A DNA stretch of 64,000 nucleotides from Sabellastarte sp. h YS-2021 (GCA_964017235.1 OZ024928.1:89151566-89215565); one strand, 5' to 3'. Positions 11,373 to 23,230 are shown, counted from the first letter of the stretch. Translations and numbers: made by a program. The notes: generated by a model from the letters alone, not told the origin.

Positions 11373-13290
11373 CTCCTCCAAAGCCTCACTCAGTCCACCA
11401 GTAGGAAGTCGCCTCCGTTCTTTCAAGAGAGACTGGCTAATAAACAAATGTTCTCAAAACGTGTTAAACATTATCACCAATGGCTACGTTCTGCCATTCC
11501 GTTCAAAGCCAAACTTGATCAGATTTCCTCTGATTCTATCAGAGTACAAGGCCCAACAAAAGACCAAGCCTTGGCCACTTGTATCCAGTCTCTCTTGTCA
11601 AAGAACGCCATCGAAAGGGTGGAAAACGTAAAATCTCTCGGGTTTTACAGTCGCCTGTTCCTAGTACCCAAGCCTCACCAAAGGTGGAGGCCAGTCATAG
11701 ACTTAAGCAGGCTCAACACTTTTCTACATGTAGAAAAGTTCAAAATGGAAACCCCGGAGTCCATCAGGACTTCCCTGGTCCCAGGGGAGTGGGTATCGTC
11801 GATAGACCTGTCAGACGCATACCTTCACATCCCCATCCATCCAAACTCAAGGAAGTACCTAAGGTTTTGCTACAAGGCCCAGGTGTTCCAGTTCACCTCC
11901 CTACCTTTCGGACTGGCCACAGCCCCCCAGGTCTTTATGATGATCGTAAAGGAAGTGAAACTAATGGCCCTCTCAAGAGGACTCAGAATTCACCAATACC
12001 TGGACGACTGGCTGATCAGGTCCCAGTCTCAGGAGGAATCCCAAAGGGACACACAGGCAGTGGTAGACCTAACCCAATCCTTGGGTTGGATAATCAACCA
12101 AGAAAAATCAGAACTGAAACCTACTCAGGTGTTTTCGTTCGTGGGCTACGAATACCACCTAGATTCAGCCCTTGTAAGACCCACTCACGAGAGATGGCTC
12201 AAACTTCAGGATTTGATCCTACGACTCAAGTCAAAACGTGTTTTGACTGCAAGATGTTTGATGTCTCTAATTGGGTTGCGAGCCTCAACAGAGAAAATGG
12301 TCCCGGAGGGACGCCTTCACATGAGGCCCTTTCAGTTTCATCTCAAGGAGCACTGGAGATATCCTCAGTCGCTGGACAACCTCCTTCCTTGGACAGAAGC
12401 CATTGTAGCCCACCTAGATTGGTGGCAAAACCCCTCAAATGTGATGAAAGGCGCAGACCTTCATCCCAAGGACCACAGTATCCAACTCTTTACCGACGCC
12501 TCAAACGAAGGTTGGGGCGCTCACTTAGATCAAAATTCTACAAAAGGGCTGTGGTCAGAGCGGGAAAAAGGCTATACATAAATGTCCTGGAATTGAAGGC
12601 GGTCTCCCTGGCCCTTCGAGACTTCAAGGACCAGTGCCAGAATCAAACAGTGTTAGTTGCGACGGACAACTCAACAGTGGTAGCCTACATCAACAAGCAG
12701 GGGGGAACTCACTCAGCAGAGATGTGCGCTCTCCTGTGGAAAATCATGACCTGGTGCCATCACTACCATATAACATTGAAAGCCAGGCACATTCCAGGGT
12801 GTCTGAATGTGATGGCCGACCTCCTATCCAGGTCCAACCAAGTGCAGTCAACAGAATGGTCTCTGCACCCTCAGGTCTTCAAGCAAATCTGCCGGAAGTG
12901 GTTCACCCCTCATGTAGACTTATTCGCCACTCATCTGAATCACAAACTCCCTCTATATGTGTCTCCTATCCCAGACCCAAGGGCCTGGAACATAGGTGCT
13001 CTGAACATAAACTGGACCAACCTCACGGCCTACGCCTACCCTCCTACGGCTCTCCTTCACAAGGTGATCCAAAAGATCAAGCAATGTCATTGCCTGATCA
13101 TCGTGATAGCCCCAGGCTGGCCAGGGATGCCCTGGTTTTGGGACCTAGTGCAGCTCTCAACAGAGATCCCACTACAACTCCCAGTGTCAACGACCTTACT
13201 CAAACAGTCCCACAACTATGTGTTCCACAACAATCCACAACAGCTGAACCTCCACGCCTGGTGTCTAGGAGCGGACAACTCCCAAGAACA
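11373..13290 (+). pseudogene. DIRS-1 reverse transcriptase / RNase H / methyltransferase-like linker
   Basis: The frame continues without a stop directly after the Gag TGA (LLQSL..., then SPPFFQERLANKQ), so RT lacks an obvious own ATG. RT blocks include WRPVIDLSRLN, SIDLSDAYLHIPI (motif A), FTSLPFGLATAP (motif B) and HQYLDDWLI (motif C, YLDD, near 11994-12017). RNase H follows with LFTDASNEGWGAHL near 12488, ATDNSTVVAYINKQGG and ARHIPGCLNVMADLLSR. A one-base deletion near 12565 moves RNase H out of the RT frame. The linker (VDLFATHLN, YVSPIPDP, IAPGWPGMPWFWDL) corresponds to the region described as methyltransferase-like in DIRS elements; I see no clear catalytic motif in it. Confidence 0.85.
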
Positions 13291-14494
13291 AGGCTTCTCT
13301 GTGGAGGTGGCAGAGAGAATTGCTGCCCCTCAGCGGTCATCAACAAGGACCATCTACAGGTCAAAGTGGGCCCTATTTGAAAAATGGTGCAGAGAAAATT
13401 TGGTGGATTTCTCCACTCCATCTGTGAAACAAATCTCAGATTTTTTCATGTACCTGTACCAAGACTTAAACAGGCGCCCCTCGACCATTGATGGTTACAG
13501 GACTGCAATCGTTGACACTTTGGGCCCAACGGCCCAACACATTGCACACAATGCAGACCTTCATAGGTTACTCTCCAGTTTTCACAGGGATCGTCCTAAA
13601 AGTTCCAGAAATTTACCCAAGTGGAACCTTTCTGTTGTCCTTAACGAGCTCACCAAAGCACCATTTGAGCCCATGAAAGACTCAGACCTCAAACATCTTA
13701 CTCTCAAAACTGCTTTCTTGCTAGCCTTGGCCTCCGGCAAGCGCCGCAGCGAAATCCATGCCTGGGTCGCGAACAAAGTAGCTAATTTAGGCCAATGGGA
13801 AAAGGTGGCCTTGTTCCCTTCTTCTGATTTCATAGCCAAAAACCAACTAGCAAGAGAAGGTTCTCAAAGTGTGTCACCAGTGACTATCCCTGCTTTGACT
13901 ACCATTGTAGATAGACAGTTTAAGGAAGACAGGACCCTGTGTCCCGTGCGGGCCCTGAGGTTTTATTTGGACCGAACTAAAGACCTGAGAGGGTCTCGTT
14001 CTCTCCTTTTTATCTCCTTTATGAAAGGACATACCTCAGACATCAGACCCGCTACACTCTCTTCATGGTTGAAACAAACCATCCTACTTTGTTACAAACA
14101 AGCAGATCAACAAGCCTTGGACTTGGTCCAAGTCAAAGCGCATGACATCTGGGCCTTCGCGGCCTCTAAGGCCTTTTACGGTGGAGTATCGGTGGACCAA
14201 ATCATGCAAGCCTGTCACTGGAAAGCTCACAACACATTCACAAATTTTTACCTAAAAGACCTTACTTGGTCGGACACCGACAACAATATGTATCTGGGAC
14301 CCGTGGTGGTGGCACAACAAGTCCTAGATCCTTCCCCTCAGACCAGTTGTCCTCGGAAAGAAAAAGGGGGGGGGGGGGGGGGGGGGGCACATCCGCTACA
14401 ACCAAGTCTTCAGGAGTCTCTCCCAGGATCTAGGTATTCCTTTACCTTCAAGATGTTACGGGTAAGGTCATTTTATTTTTTAATTATCAGGTAA
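13270..14494 (+). pseudogene. DIRS-1 tyrosine recombinase, catalytic Arg replaced
   Basis: N-terminal SAM-like part (SVKQISDFFMYLYQD, PSTIDGYRTAI), then a catalytic domain with ASGKRRSEIHAW (first Arg), AHDIW (box II, normally HxxR), CHWKAHNTF and FTNFYLKDL (nucleophile Tyr). The HxxR arginine is Trp here (TGG at 14150-14152); copy 2 keeps AGG. A one-base insertion near 13281 places the recombinase in frame with the preceding linker, unlike copy 2, where the frames overlap. The natural stop is lost and the frame runs through the poly-G tract to 14494. Expected role: insertion of the circular cDNA. This copy is probably inactive. Confidence 0.85.
14366..14387 (+). repeat. Poly-G tract (22 G) downstream of recombinase
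   Basis: A run of 22 G follows AAAAA just past the normal end of the recombinase frame, then CACATCCGCTAC. Copies 2 and 3 have 10 and 21 G in the same place. Confidence 0.9.
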
Positions 14495-14703
14495 TTTCTA
14501 TTAAGGACTTATTCAGTTGTCGTTAATCTCATATTTCAGGTTAAAAATTTCATGAGATGCCCAACCACTGGGTTGGTCAGTCACACGTGAAGGTCTACTA
14601 GGGACCCTTAGACCTCGAAGTGAGCACCGCTGCACTTCCGTCCTACTACCAAACATCTGGACAGTTTTAGCACTGTCCCTTTTTTACTTAGGTTTTTTGG
14701 CTC

Positions 14704-14739
14704 GTTACAGGCCCGATCTTCGGGATCGGGGCTCTGTAA
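14704..14739 (+). other. Predicted stem-loop in DIRS-1 3' region
   Basis: TTACAG and CTGTAA enclose an inner stem CCCGATC/GATCGGG with a TTCGG loop. A related structure sits at 61635-61673 in copy 2, with differences in the stem. Function unknown. Confidence 0.5.
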
Positions 14740-14853
14740 AGGGGACTCAGGCTGGTATTTCTGGCACTATTCTGTATGTACTAATTCAAATCTTAGAAAA
14801 ACTTACATATCTTCCAGTCTCAGCTGTAATCCCGCCACCGGGCGGTTGAATTC

Positions 14854-14957
14854 AGCATTAAGTCCCACATGGTAAGCTATTGTAGCGTAATAAAATTGAA
14901 AATTTTAATTACTTAAATGTAGCTTTTATAAGCTACAAGCTTACCATGTGGGACTTA
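14854..14957. repeat. DIRS-1 internal complementary region
   Basis: Left half is the reverse complement of the element's left end (AGCATTAAGTCCCACATGG..., through GTAATAAAAT). Right half is the reverse complement of the right end. They join at AAAATTGAAAATTTT, which corresponds to the junction of the two outer ends. In DIRS-1 this region templates completion of the circular cDNA. Confidence 0.9.
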
Positions 14958-15017
14958 GGAGAGTCCCACCCTGCCTCCCCGCTGTTTACAGCTGAGGGGT
15001 AGGTTTTAGAAAATTTC

Positions 15018-15615
15018 AACGAGAAAGTAGGGCGATTGGTCAGAAGATATCACGTGACGACAACTAGCAGTGTATCCGGTGGCTAACAAGAACTGTCTTT
15101 TTTTCTAAGGCGTTGGCCCCGGGTGTGGCAACTAGTGGTGGGACGATTAGACCAACGTTCGATCAATCGTCGGTGTCATGGTAGAATTGCGTTCGGTCAC
15201 TGACAACTTCTAGAAATCGATTAAATCTCACCCTTCTTTATGTATCTCAATATCCACATATTTTTTTTATATTTTGGGCAGTTTCCAGAACTCTCCTTCA
15301 ATAAATTAACAGATTTCTTGCGAATTTTGAGTTTGTTTACAAACTACCGCCATATTTACCGGAAGTGAGTACTTTTGGTAGCTTCTATAAGTCGGAAACA
15401 CCGTTATTCTTACCGGAATGAATTACATTTTATCCCGGAAAGTGTTTCATGAGAATGGAGTAAAAAAGTCGATTATGGGTCGATCATCGGTCGGAAAAAT
15501 GGACGAATAATCGACCAATACAATTGAGGCGATTCCACTCACTAGTGGCAACCCGAGAACAGCATTAAGTCCCACATGGTAAGCTTGTAACTTATAAAAG
15601 CTACATTTAAGTAAT
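15018..15615. repeat. DIRS-1 right inverted terminal repeat, split by a hAT-like MITE
   Basis: 15018-15132 plus 15553-15615 matches the left repeat in inverse orientation, including TCACGTGA at 15050-15057. The last 16 bp of the element are at 34405-34420. Confidence 0.85.
15133..15544. mobile_element. hAT-like MITE with 8-bp target duplication
   Basis: GTGGCAAC is duplicated exactly at 15125-15132 and 15545-15552. Termini are TAGTGGTGGGACGATTAG on the left and the complement-related CCACTCACTA on the right, resembling hAT ends (CAGTGGTGGG type). The empty site is given by the DIRS-1 left repeat, where the complementary stretch is uninterrupted. Internal GATCGATCATCGG-like palindromic segments occur. 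At 412 bp it is non-coding and non-autonomous. Confidence 0.88.
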
Positions 15616-15989
15616 TAAGCGTCCCTTGTGGGACGCTTGTTTGTGTATGGGAGAGCTTCAGGCTCCACCGGCTCCGCATTTTGTTTTCCTTATAACTCTG
15701 TAACCGTTAGGCGGATTCTTTTCAAATTTGGCAGGTTTAGGCAGTAGCCTTGGGGAATTTTTTTGAATATGCTGCAGTGACATTTCAACCAATCAGAGAG
15801 GTCACATGACCAAAAATATCTTTTTTCGATGGGGAAGCTTGTCCGGATGATAACTTGAAAGGAATTTTATCAATTCACCTGAAACTTGGCAAATACATTC
15901 ATTCTATTAAAATCTGGAAATCATTAGATTTTGGCATTGATTGGTCAAGAAATGGCCGAGTAATTAATGATTAATTAATCATTACGAAT
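15616..15989 (+). other. Family A 5' terminus and leader
   Basis: A perfect hairpin (AAGCGTCCC, loop TTGT, GGGACGCTT) opens the element. It is followed by a GC-richer block (CTCCACCGGCTCCGC) and a core-like unit TATAACTCTGTAACCGTTAG...TTTTCAAATTTGGCAG. The rest is unique, AT-rich leader. Compare 55280-55680 in A2. Confidence 0.75.
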
Positions 15990-17105
15990 TTTCCAAATAA
16001 GGAAAACACAAAAATGCTTATATCTCGAAAACCGTGCTAGATAGAGCAATTTCGACGAAATTTTTGACCCACAGGGTATCTCTGCGGAGTAGTTTTCCCA
16101 ATTTTCAAAAAAAAATTTGTCTCGTCCAAAATGGCGGCCATTTTGAATTTTCGAAATTTTCGCAAAAATTGCAAAACACAAAAATGCTTATATCTCGAAA
16201 ACCATGCTAGATAGAGCAATTTCGACAAAATTTTTGACCCGCAGGCTATCTCTGCGGAGTACTTTTCCCAATTTTCAAAAAATTTTTGTCTCGCCAAAAA
16301 TGGCGGCCATTTTGAATTTTCGAAATTTTCGCAAAAATTGCAAAACACAAAAATGCTTATATCTCGAAAACCGTGCTAGATAGAGCGATTTCGACGAAAT
16401 TTTTGACCTGCAGGGTATCTCTGCAGAGTAGTTATCCCAGTTTTGAAAAAAAATTTGTCTCGCCAAAAATGGCGGCCATTTTGAATTTTCGAATTTTTCG
16501 CAAAAATTGCAAAACATAAAAATGCTTATATCTCGAAAACCCTGCAAGATAGAGCGATTTCGACGAAATTTTTGACCCACAGGGTATATCTGCAGAGTAG
16601 CCATGCCAATTTTCATAAAAATTTGTCTCGCCAAAAATGGCGGCCATTTTGAATTTTCGAATTTTTCGCAAAAATTGCAAAACATAAAAATGCTCATATC
16701 TCGAAAACCCTGCTAGATAGAGTGAGTTCGACGAAATTTTTGACCTGTAGGGTATCTCTGCAGAGTAGCCATGCCAATTTTCAAACAAAAAATTTCTCGC
16801 AAAAAAATGGCGGCCATTTTGAATTTTCGAATTTTTCGCAAAATTGCAAAACACAAAAATGCTTATATCTCGAAAACCGTGCTAGATAGAGCGATTTCGA
16901 CGAAAATTTTTGACCCACAGGGTATCTGTGCAGAGTAGCCATGCCAATTTTCAAAAAAAATTTGTCTTGCCAAAAATGGCGGCCATTTTGAATTTTTCGA
17001 ATTTTTGCGCAAAAATTGCAAAACACAAAAATGCTAATATTTCGAAAACCGTGCTACATAGAGCGATTTCGACGAAATTTTTTATCTTCAGGGTATCTCT
17101 GCAGA
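15990..17105. repeat. 169-bp satellite array, about seven monomers
   Basis: Start points of AAAATGCTTATATCTCG recur at about 16011, 16181, 16350, 16520, 16687, 16856 and 17027. Each monomer carries GAAAACCGTGCTAGATAGAG, TTTGACCCACAGGGTATCTC, TTGTCTCGCCAAAAATGGCG and GCCATTTTGAATTTTCG. Minus-strand open frames of 80-140 codons across the array arise because the period and frame agree over parts of it. They are not genes. Confidence 0.92.
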
Positions 17106-17109
17106 CCAG

Positions 17110-18190
17110 CTATCCCAAAGAGCTTTCACTTGGTGAAGTTTCAGACCCATAGCTAATTGCTCACCTACTCAAAAAGAGTAAATGCGAATTACCTCTAAAA
17201 GTATTGCAGATGGCCAATTTTCTCAAATAACTCATTCACCTACTTTTGGAAGAGCTTTCACTTGGTGAAGTTTCAGACCCGTAGCTAATTACTCACCTAC
17301 TCAAAATGAGTAAATGCTAATTATCTCAAAAACTATTGCAGATACCCAATTTTTATCAAATAACTCATTCATGTACTTTTGGGAGAGCTTTCACATGGTG
17401 AAGTTTCAGACCCGTAGATGATTACTCACCTACTCAAAATGAGTAAATGCGAATTATCTCTTAAAAGTATTGCAGATAGCCAATTTTTCTCAAATAACTC
17501 ATTCACCTACTTTTGGAAGAGCTTTCACATGGTGAAGTTTCAGACCCATAGCTAATTACTCACCTACTCAAAATGAGTAAATGCGAATTATCTCTAAAAG
17601 TATTGCAGATAGCCAATTTTTCTCAAATAACTCATTCACCTACTTTTGGCAGAGCTTTCACTTGGTGAAGTTTCAGACCCATAGCTAATTATTCACCTAC
17701 TCAAAATGAGTAAATGTGAATTATCTCTAAAAGTATTGCAGATAGCCAATTTTTCTCAAATAACTCATTCACCTACTTTTGGGAGAGCTTTCACTTTGTG
17801 AAGTTTCAGACCCATAGCTATTTATTCACCTACTCAAAATGAGTAAATGCTAATTATCTGTAAAAGTATTGCGGATATCCAATTTTTATCAAATACTCAT
17901 TCATCTACTTGTGGGAGAGCTTTCACATGGTGAAGTTTCAGACCCATAGCTAATTACTCACCTACTCAAAATGAGTAAATGCGAATTATCTGTAAAAGTA
18001 TTGCAGATAGCCAATTTTTCTCAAATAACTCATTCACCTACTTTTGGGAGAGCTTTCACTTGGTGAAGTTTCAGACCCATAGATAATTATTCACCTACTC
18101 AAAATGAGTAAATGCGAATTATCTCTAAAAGTATTGCAGATAGCCAATTTTTCTCAAATAACTCATTCGCCTACTTTTGGAAGAGCTTCC
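17110..18190. repeat. 133-bp satellite array, about eight monomers
   Basis: GAGCTTTCAC recurs at about 17120, 17252, 17385, 17519, 17652 and onward, giving a period near 133. Each unit carries GTTTCAGACCCATAGCTAAT, CACCTACTCAAAATGAGTAA and AATTATCTCTAAAAGTATTG. The array meets the 169-bp array abruptly at 17105-17120. Confidence 0.92.
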
Positions 18191-18559
18191 ACACACGAAA
18201 ATGAAAAATTGTGAATATCTCGGAAAAGCTATTTCTTCTGCTTTAATGCTCGGAGGGAGATACACACCGCGGCAGTGGTCTTGACAAAAATTTTTGTCTC
18301 CCCAAAAATGGTGGCCATTTTGAATTTTCAAAGTTTTTGCAAAACACAAAAATGCTTATATCTCGAAAACCGTGCTATATGGAGCGAACTCAACAAAATT
18401 TTGGACCTGCTGGGTATCTCTGCAGGCGTTTTATTTTCGTAAATTTTTTAAAAATGGGTACTTGGTCTGTATCTCAAAAACGGTTAGGATTTCGGCGTTT
18501 TGTTGGAATAACTTATTCAGCTACTTTTTGATAATCTTTCACATGCCGAAGTTTTAGCC
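18191..18559. repeat. Transition unit resembling 8216-8450
   Basis: A degenerate 133-type end, a variant block (AAATTGTGAATATCTCGG, ATGCTCGG.GGGAGATACAC) and one 169-type monomer. The same arrangement occurs at 8216-8450, so this is a fixed part of family A, not a random junction. Confidence 0.65.
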
Positions 18560-19560
18560 CTGTATCTGCGATCTTAAGGTCACCTTAATGTCCAAAAAGG
18601 GGGTTTTAGTCCTCCAGTTCACTTAGTTTTTCACTTTTTTCAACCAAACTTGGCACATATATCAAGATTCGCCAAAGGAATATTCTGGCTTTATGGTGAC
18701 CTTAAACTGAAAATGTTAATGGACATATGGCCTGCTTAAAGTCATCAAATTGGAATAAAATCCTCTGGCTCCTTTCTTTTTCATTTTTTTTATGTTGAAA
18801 TTATCACTGGTATTAAAGTAGATAAAAATAATACTTATGGTCACCTTAAACTCTCAGTATGAATGGAGTTGTAGCCACCTTAAAGTGAAATAAGGGGGTT
18901 TTCAGCCTCCAAGTATCTTATTGTTCGGCTGACCTCAGTTAACCATTGCACATCTATAAAGGATAGCAAACCAAAGGGTTATCCTGACTTTATGGTGACC
19001 TTAAACTGTTAATATAATTTTGGTCTCCCTAAAGTCATAACATTTGAATAAAGCCGTCTGGCTCTTTTCTTTTTCCATATCTAACATATATTGATATTGA
19101 AGGGACATTATCATATTATGGTCACCTTAAAGTCACAATATGAATGAAGTTATGGTCACCTTACAGTGAAAAATGAAGTTTCAGCCTTCAGTTATCTTAT
19201 TGTTCAACTGACCTGAGCTAAACTTTATGCACTTATAAAGGATGACAAAAGGGACATTCTCATTTTATGGTCACTTTAAAGTCGCAATATGCATGAAGTT
19301 ATGGTCACCTTGCAGTGAAATTATGGAGTTTTTAATCTCCAGCTATCGTATTCTTCAGCAGAGCTCAGTTAAATTTTGTACACTTTTAAAGATGACATTA
19401 GGGACATTCTTATTTTCTTTCCACCTTGAAGTTCCAATACAAGTACAGTCATGGCCATCTTGACGTGAAAATGAGGATTTTGAGCCCCTAACTGATTTAC
19501 TGTTCAGTAACATCTGTTTAACTTGACATTGATTATAGTAAAGTAAGATTTTGTATAATA
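18560..19560. repeat. About 300-bp tandem units with GGTGACCTTAAA/GGTCACCTTAAA
   Basis: Units contain TTTATGGTGACCTTAAACTG (about 18691 and 18989), ATGAATGGAGTTGTAGCCACC and GCCTCCAAGTATCTTATTG. Related phrases occur in the leader of family B (AAGGTGACCTTAAACTCCC). Three to four decayed units are visible. Confidence 0.7.
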
Positions 19561-20083
19561 TTTCACTTAAAATTCCTGTACTTAAGAGGCTTTGGCCATG
19601 TTAACATGATAAATATATACTTCTTGCTCCCTCCTCATTTATTTTAACACTTTTTGAAACCACACCTGGCATATGTATACTTAAAAATATTTGTGCTGTC
19701 TGGCAAACCTAATCTCTTAGTGTTTATGAAGTTATGACATTTTCGAATTTATGAAGCACTGAAGTTATGAAGTTTATGAAGTTATGACATTTTCGAATTT
19801 ATGATGCACTGATGTGGTTATTAACATATTGCAACTGATCAGTGTTCACATAATATAAATTCCCAATTTTAGGAAGATTAAAAAAAACACATTCTTCTGA
19901 TTCCATTCTTTTGGAATTGTGGGGATATAACTTTTCCTTTTTGGAAAAAAAAGCTTCAATTGATTCAACTTTTGTTTTGTAGAAGGAGTTGATGATCTAC
20001 CTACTTGCTCACATAGACTATGTAAATTGGTCAAATGTATACACCTGACTTCTTTCACAATATAAGATGCCTGAAACAAAAAA
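19561..20083. other. Non-coding, with a short direct repeat
   Basis: GAAGTTATGACATTTTCGAA is repeated near 19728 and 19779. No gene recognised. The unresolved 5' end of repeat F could lie here. Confidence 0.4.
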
Positions 20084-20807
20084 ACACTTTCTCATAAACA
20101 GTTTCTCTTGTACAGCATTTTATGTATCTCCAGCTGAGTGGAAATGAATGACTTGTCCCTTTCTTCTTCTCCCCAATTCTTTTCTGTGATATCATGGAAA
20201 GTATTTCTATGCAGAAAGAACCCCCCCCCCAACTCCCCTTTAGTGCACATAAAAAGCAAGTGGAAAAAAAAAGAATGGCCTCAGTGGGGGAGGTGGGGGG
20301 GGTTGATGGAGGGAGATGATAGATAGAGATATATATGTGTGTGTGAAGCAAAAGTGGAACAAAAAAAAGTGGAATATTTATGCTGTTGTTTTGAATGTAT
20401 ATTATTTTCTTTCTTCCATTTCACTTAGACTTCTACATTTAATTAATTTTAGCTCAAGTGGGAAATGAATTTTTGAAACTTTAATGCATTCAAATTCCTG
20501 CAGTCATGCACTAAATCACTTATAACTTGAAAAGTATTGCGTTCACAGTATTTTGTTAAAACATGTTATTAGGCTACTTTTTCCACAGCTACAACAACTC
20601 CAGTAACTTGTTTGGTCTTAATTTTGTGCATTATTGAAGTGTGGAATGGATCATGATCTCCTACTCTTATTCCTAAGCCTAGATTTTTAATTTCACTTGC
20701 TAAATCATTCATAAATATTGCAATATATAAACTCATACTTTTCTTTCCCAATAAATCCAGTAACATTTTTCTAGAGCTATAGCTTGACTTGTTTGTAACT
20801 TGATTTT

Positions 20808-21190
20808 TATGTCAGCTGACTTGTCAGTCAGCTGGCATTATGTCGTCACTCTGCGGCGTGGGCGTCCGCGTCCGCGTGAACAACTTCTCCTCCAAAACTA
20901 CAAGGCCTAGAGACGTGCTGTTTTTTTTAAAAGATACCTTATCTATCGAGGATGAAAAATTGTTCAAGGCATGCAAATCTGTCTGTTCGTCTGTTTGCTA
21001 GAGACATTACAAGGGGGGTACCCCCACCAAAAGTGTGAAAATTTCAACACTTAATCACAATTTTCTCAGTGACTATTGCAGGGATTTCTCTCATATCTTG
21101 CATATATGTACTAGGCCACAGGTAGATTCTCTTGTGTGAGTATGAGACCTGGATCTGTCTTACTTTTTTTTTAATAAATTTTTTTAATAA
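20808..21190 (+). other. Element D 5' terminus and leader
   Basis: A hairpin (GTCAGCTGACT and TCAGTCAGCTGGC, about 10 of 12 paired) is followed by a GC-rich block (GGCGTGGGCGTCCGCGTCCG). The leader then includes a short T-rich region and AT-rich sequence up to the B1 insertion. This order is the same in A, B and C. Confidence 0.7.
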
Positions 21191-21430
21191 TTATATCCCC
21201 AGACGAAAGTCGGGGATATATTGGATTCAGGTCCGTCGCGCCGCCGCCGCCGCCGTAGAAATTTCCTTGTGGACGCGATAACTCAAAAACAAATTAATAT
21301 TTTTTTTTCAAACTTGGTACACATGTTAAGGGTGCCCAAAGGAAGATCCCTATTTTAAGGTGACCTTAAACTCCCAGTAAAAAAGAACTTATGGCCACCT
21401 TAAGGTCAGAAATTGGACTTTTGGCCACTT

Positions 21431-23230
21431 AGAGCCCTGTAGGTCACAAACTATGATGCTCAGCTGGCTGAAATTTTACCTGACAACACATTAATATGTT
21501 CTTAGTACATGTGCCGAAAATCACGACTTTAAGTTGAGGAGAAAATTGTCTTTGAGGCCCATAAATACCCCCACTTAGGGATTTTTTGCTATACTTTTCA
21601 CATATTTTGCCCTATAATTTGGAAGTGGTAATTCTGATGAGTCTCAAACTGTGCTAGGTATAACTTTGATATGTAATCCTTGTCTGTAGAAAATTTTAGG
21701 GCTGTAGGTTTACCCAAAGGGGTCGACTTAAGGTCTCAAAAGTACCCACAGAGACCCAATTTATGCACTTTTTGCCACTTTCAAGCACTGTAGCTTTAAA
21801 ACTATGTCTCTCATCTAAGTTAAATATCATCTGGGAATATATCTATGTGTTTTCTTATATGTGCCCCAACATTTAGGCCTTTAATAGACAGTTAACCTGT
21901 GTATCAGGACCATAAACACCCACCCGAGTGACCCTTATAAGACATTTTTCACATCTTTTTCCCTGTAACTTGGAAATGGTAAGTCTGAGAAGTTTCAAAC
22001 TGTATTAGATATATATTCTGTGTGTAATCTTAGTATGTAACAGATTTTAAGTCTGAAGCTTTAATTTTGAAGGTCAAATTGAGGTCTCTAAAAGGCTCCC
22101 AAAGACCCAATATTTGGACTTTTTGCTACTTTTAAGCCCTGTGACTGTCAAACTATGTGACTGATAGAGCTCAAATCCTATCTGGGAAGATATTAGTATG
22201 TTATTTATATATGTGCCAAAAATTAAGGCTTTAAGAAGACATTTAACCTGTGTATGAGGACCATAAATCCCCACCCGAGTGACCATTTTTAGACATTTTT
22301 CACATATTTTGCCCTGTAACTTGGAAATGGTAAGTCTAAGAAGTTTCAAACTGTATTAGATGCATATTCTATGTGTAATCTTAGTATGTGACAAATTTTA
22401 AGTCTGAAGCTTTAATTTGAAGGCCACATTTAGGTCTCTAGAAGGCCCCATAAAGACCCAGTATTTGGACTTTTTGCCAATTTTAAGGCCTTTGACTGTT
22501 AAACTATGTGACTGATAGAGCTGAATCTCATCTGGGAATACATTATTATGTTCTTTTTACATGTGCCAAAAATCAAGGCTTCAAGTAGACATTTAACCTG
22601 TGTATGAGGACCTTAAACACCCACCTGAGTGACCCTTTTAAGACATTTTTCACATATTTTGCTCTGTAACTTGGAAATGGTAAGTCTGAGAAGTTTCAAA
22701 CTTTATTAGATACATATTCTATGTGTAATCTTAGTATGTAACAAATTTTAAGTCTGAAGCTTTAATTTGAAAGCCACATCGAGATCTCTAAAAGGCCCAC
22801 AGAGACCCAATATTTGGACTTTTTGCCACCTTTAAGCCCTGTGACTGTTAAACTATGTGATTGATGGAGCTGAAATCCCATCTGGGAATGCATTATTATG
22901 TCCTTTTTACATATGGCGAAAATCAAGGTTTTTAGTAGACATTTCACCTGTGTATGAGGGCCATAGACACTCGCCCAAGTGCCTTTTTGGACATTTTTTC
23001 CGTATTTTGCCCTGTTATTTGGAAATGCTTAGTGTGACAAGTCTTAAACTGTATTATATATAATTTTTGTTTGTTATGTATGTCCTCCAAAAAGTTTCAG
23101 ATCTGTAGTTTAATTGCTAAGGTCTCTTTAACAATTGTAAAATGCCCACAGAAACCCAATTTATGGACATTATGCCACTTTAAAGCCCAGTAACTGTCAA
23201 ACTATGTGGGTTATAGAGCTGAAATCTTTG
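21431..23230. repeat. 350-bp tandem array in B1, five units
   Basis: The phrase around AAGCCCTGTGACTGTCAAAC recurs near 21431, 21781, 22131, 22482, 22831 and 23181. Each unit has CTGTAACTTGGAAATGGTAA, GAAGTTTCAAACTGTATTAG, TTTAACCTGTGTATGAGG and GACCCAATATTTGGAC. Open frames inside are not genes. Confidence 0.92.

Larger units (their letters stand above)
8818..15615 (+). mobile_element. DIRS-type retrotransposon, copy 1 (last 16 bp displaced to 34405-34420)
   Basis: Inverted terminal repeats lie at both ends, and an internal complementary region near 14.9 kb equals the reverse complement of the two outer ends joined together. The body encodes Gag, RT/RNase H, a methyltransferase-like linker and a tyrosine recombinase. 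It has no LTRs and no DDE integrase. The right end stops at GTAAT (15615) where element A1 begins. Its missing last bases (TAAAATTTTCAAATTT) reappear after A1 ends, at 34405-34420. Coding damage: one Gag frameshift, one Gag nonsense, a frame-moving pair in RNase H/linker, and a lost recombinase Arg. Confidence 0.9.

Noticed and set aside
11579-14494. A single 971-residue protein in DIRS-1
   Set aside because: The first third is out of frame with RT, and later domains join only through two indels seen on comparison with DIRS-2.
8818-15615. LTR retrotransposon (Gypsy type) or Ngaro
   Set aside because: No direct LTRs, protease or DDE integrase; inverted ends plus an internal complementary region and tyrosine recombinase fit DIRS, while Ngaro has split direct repeats.
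15975-17026. Overlapping minus-strand frames of 70-140 codons with repeated MFCNFC...KWPPFLARQ-like text
   Set aside because: They follow the 169-bp satellite exactly and change frame with it; no start context or codon bias independent of the repeat.
22074-22947. 60-90 codon minus-strand frames conserved between B1, B2 and B3
   Set aside because: They lie in the 350-bp satellite; conservation reflects the recent copying of the whole element.
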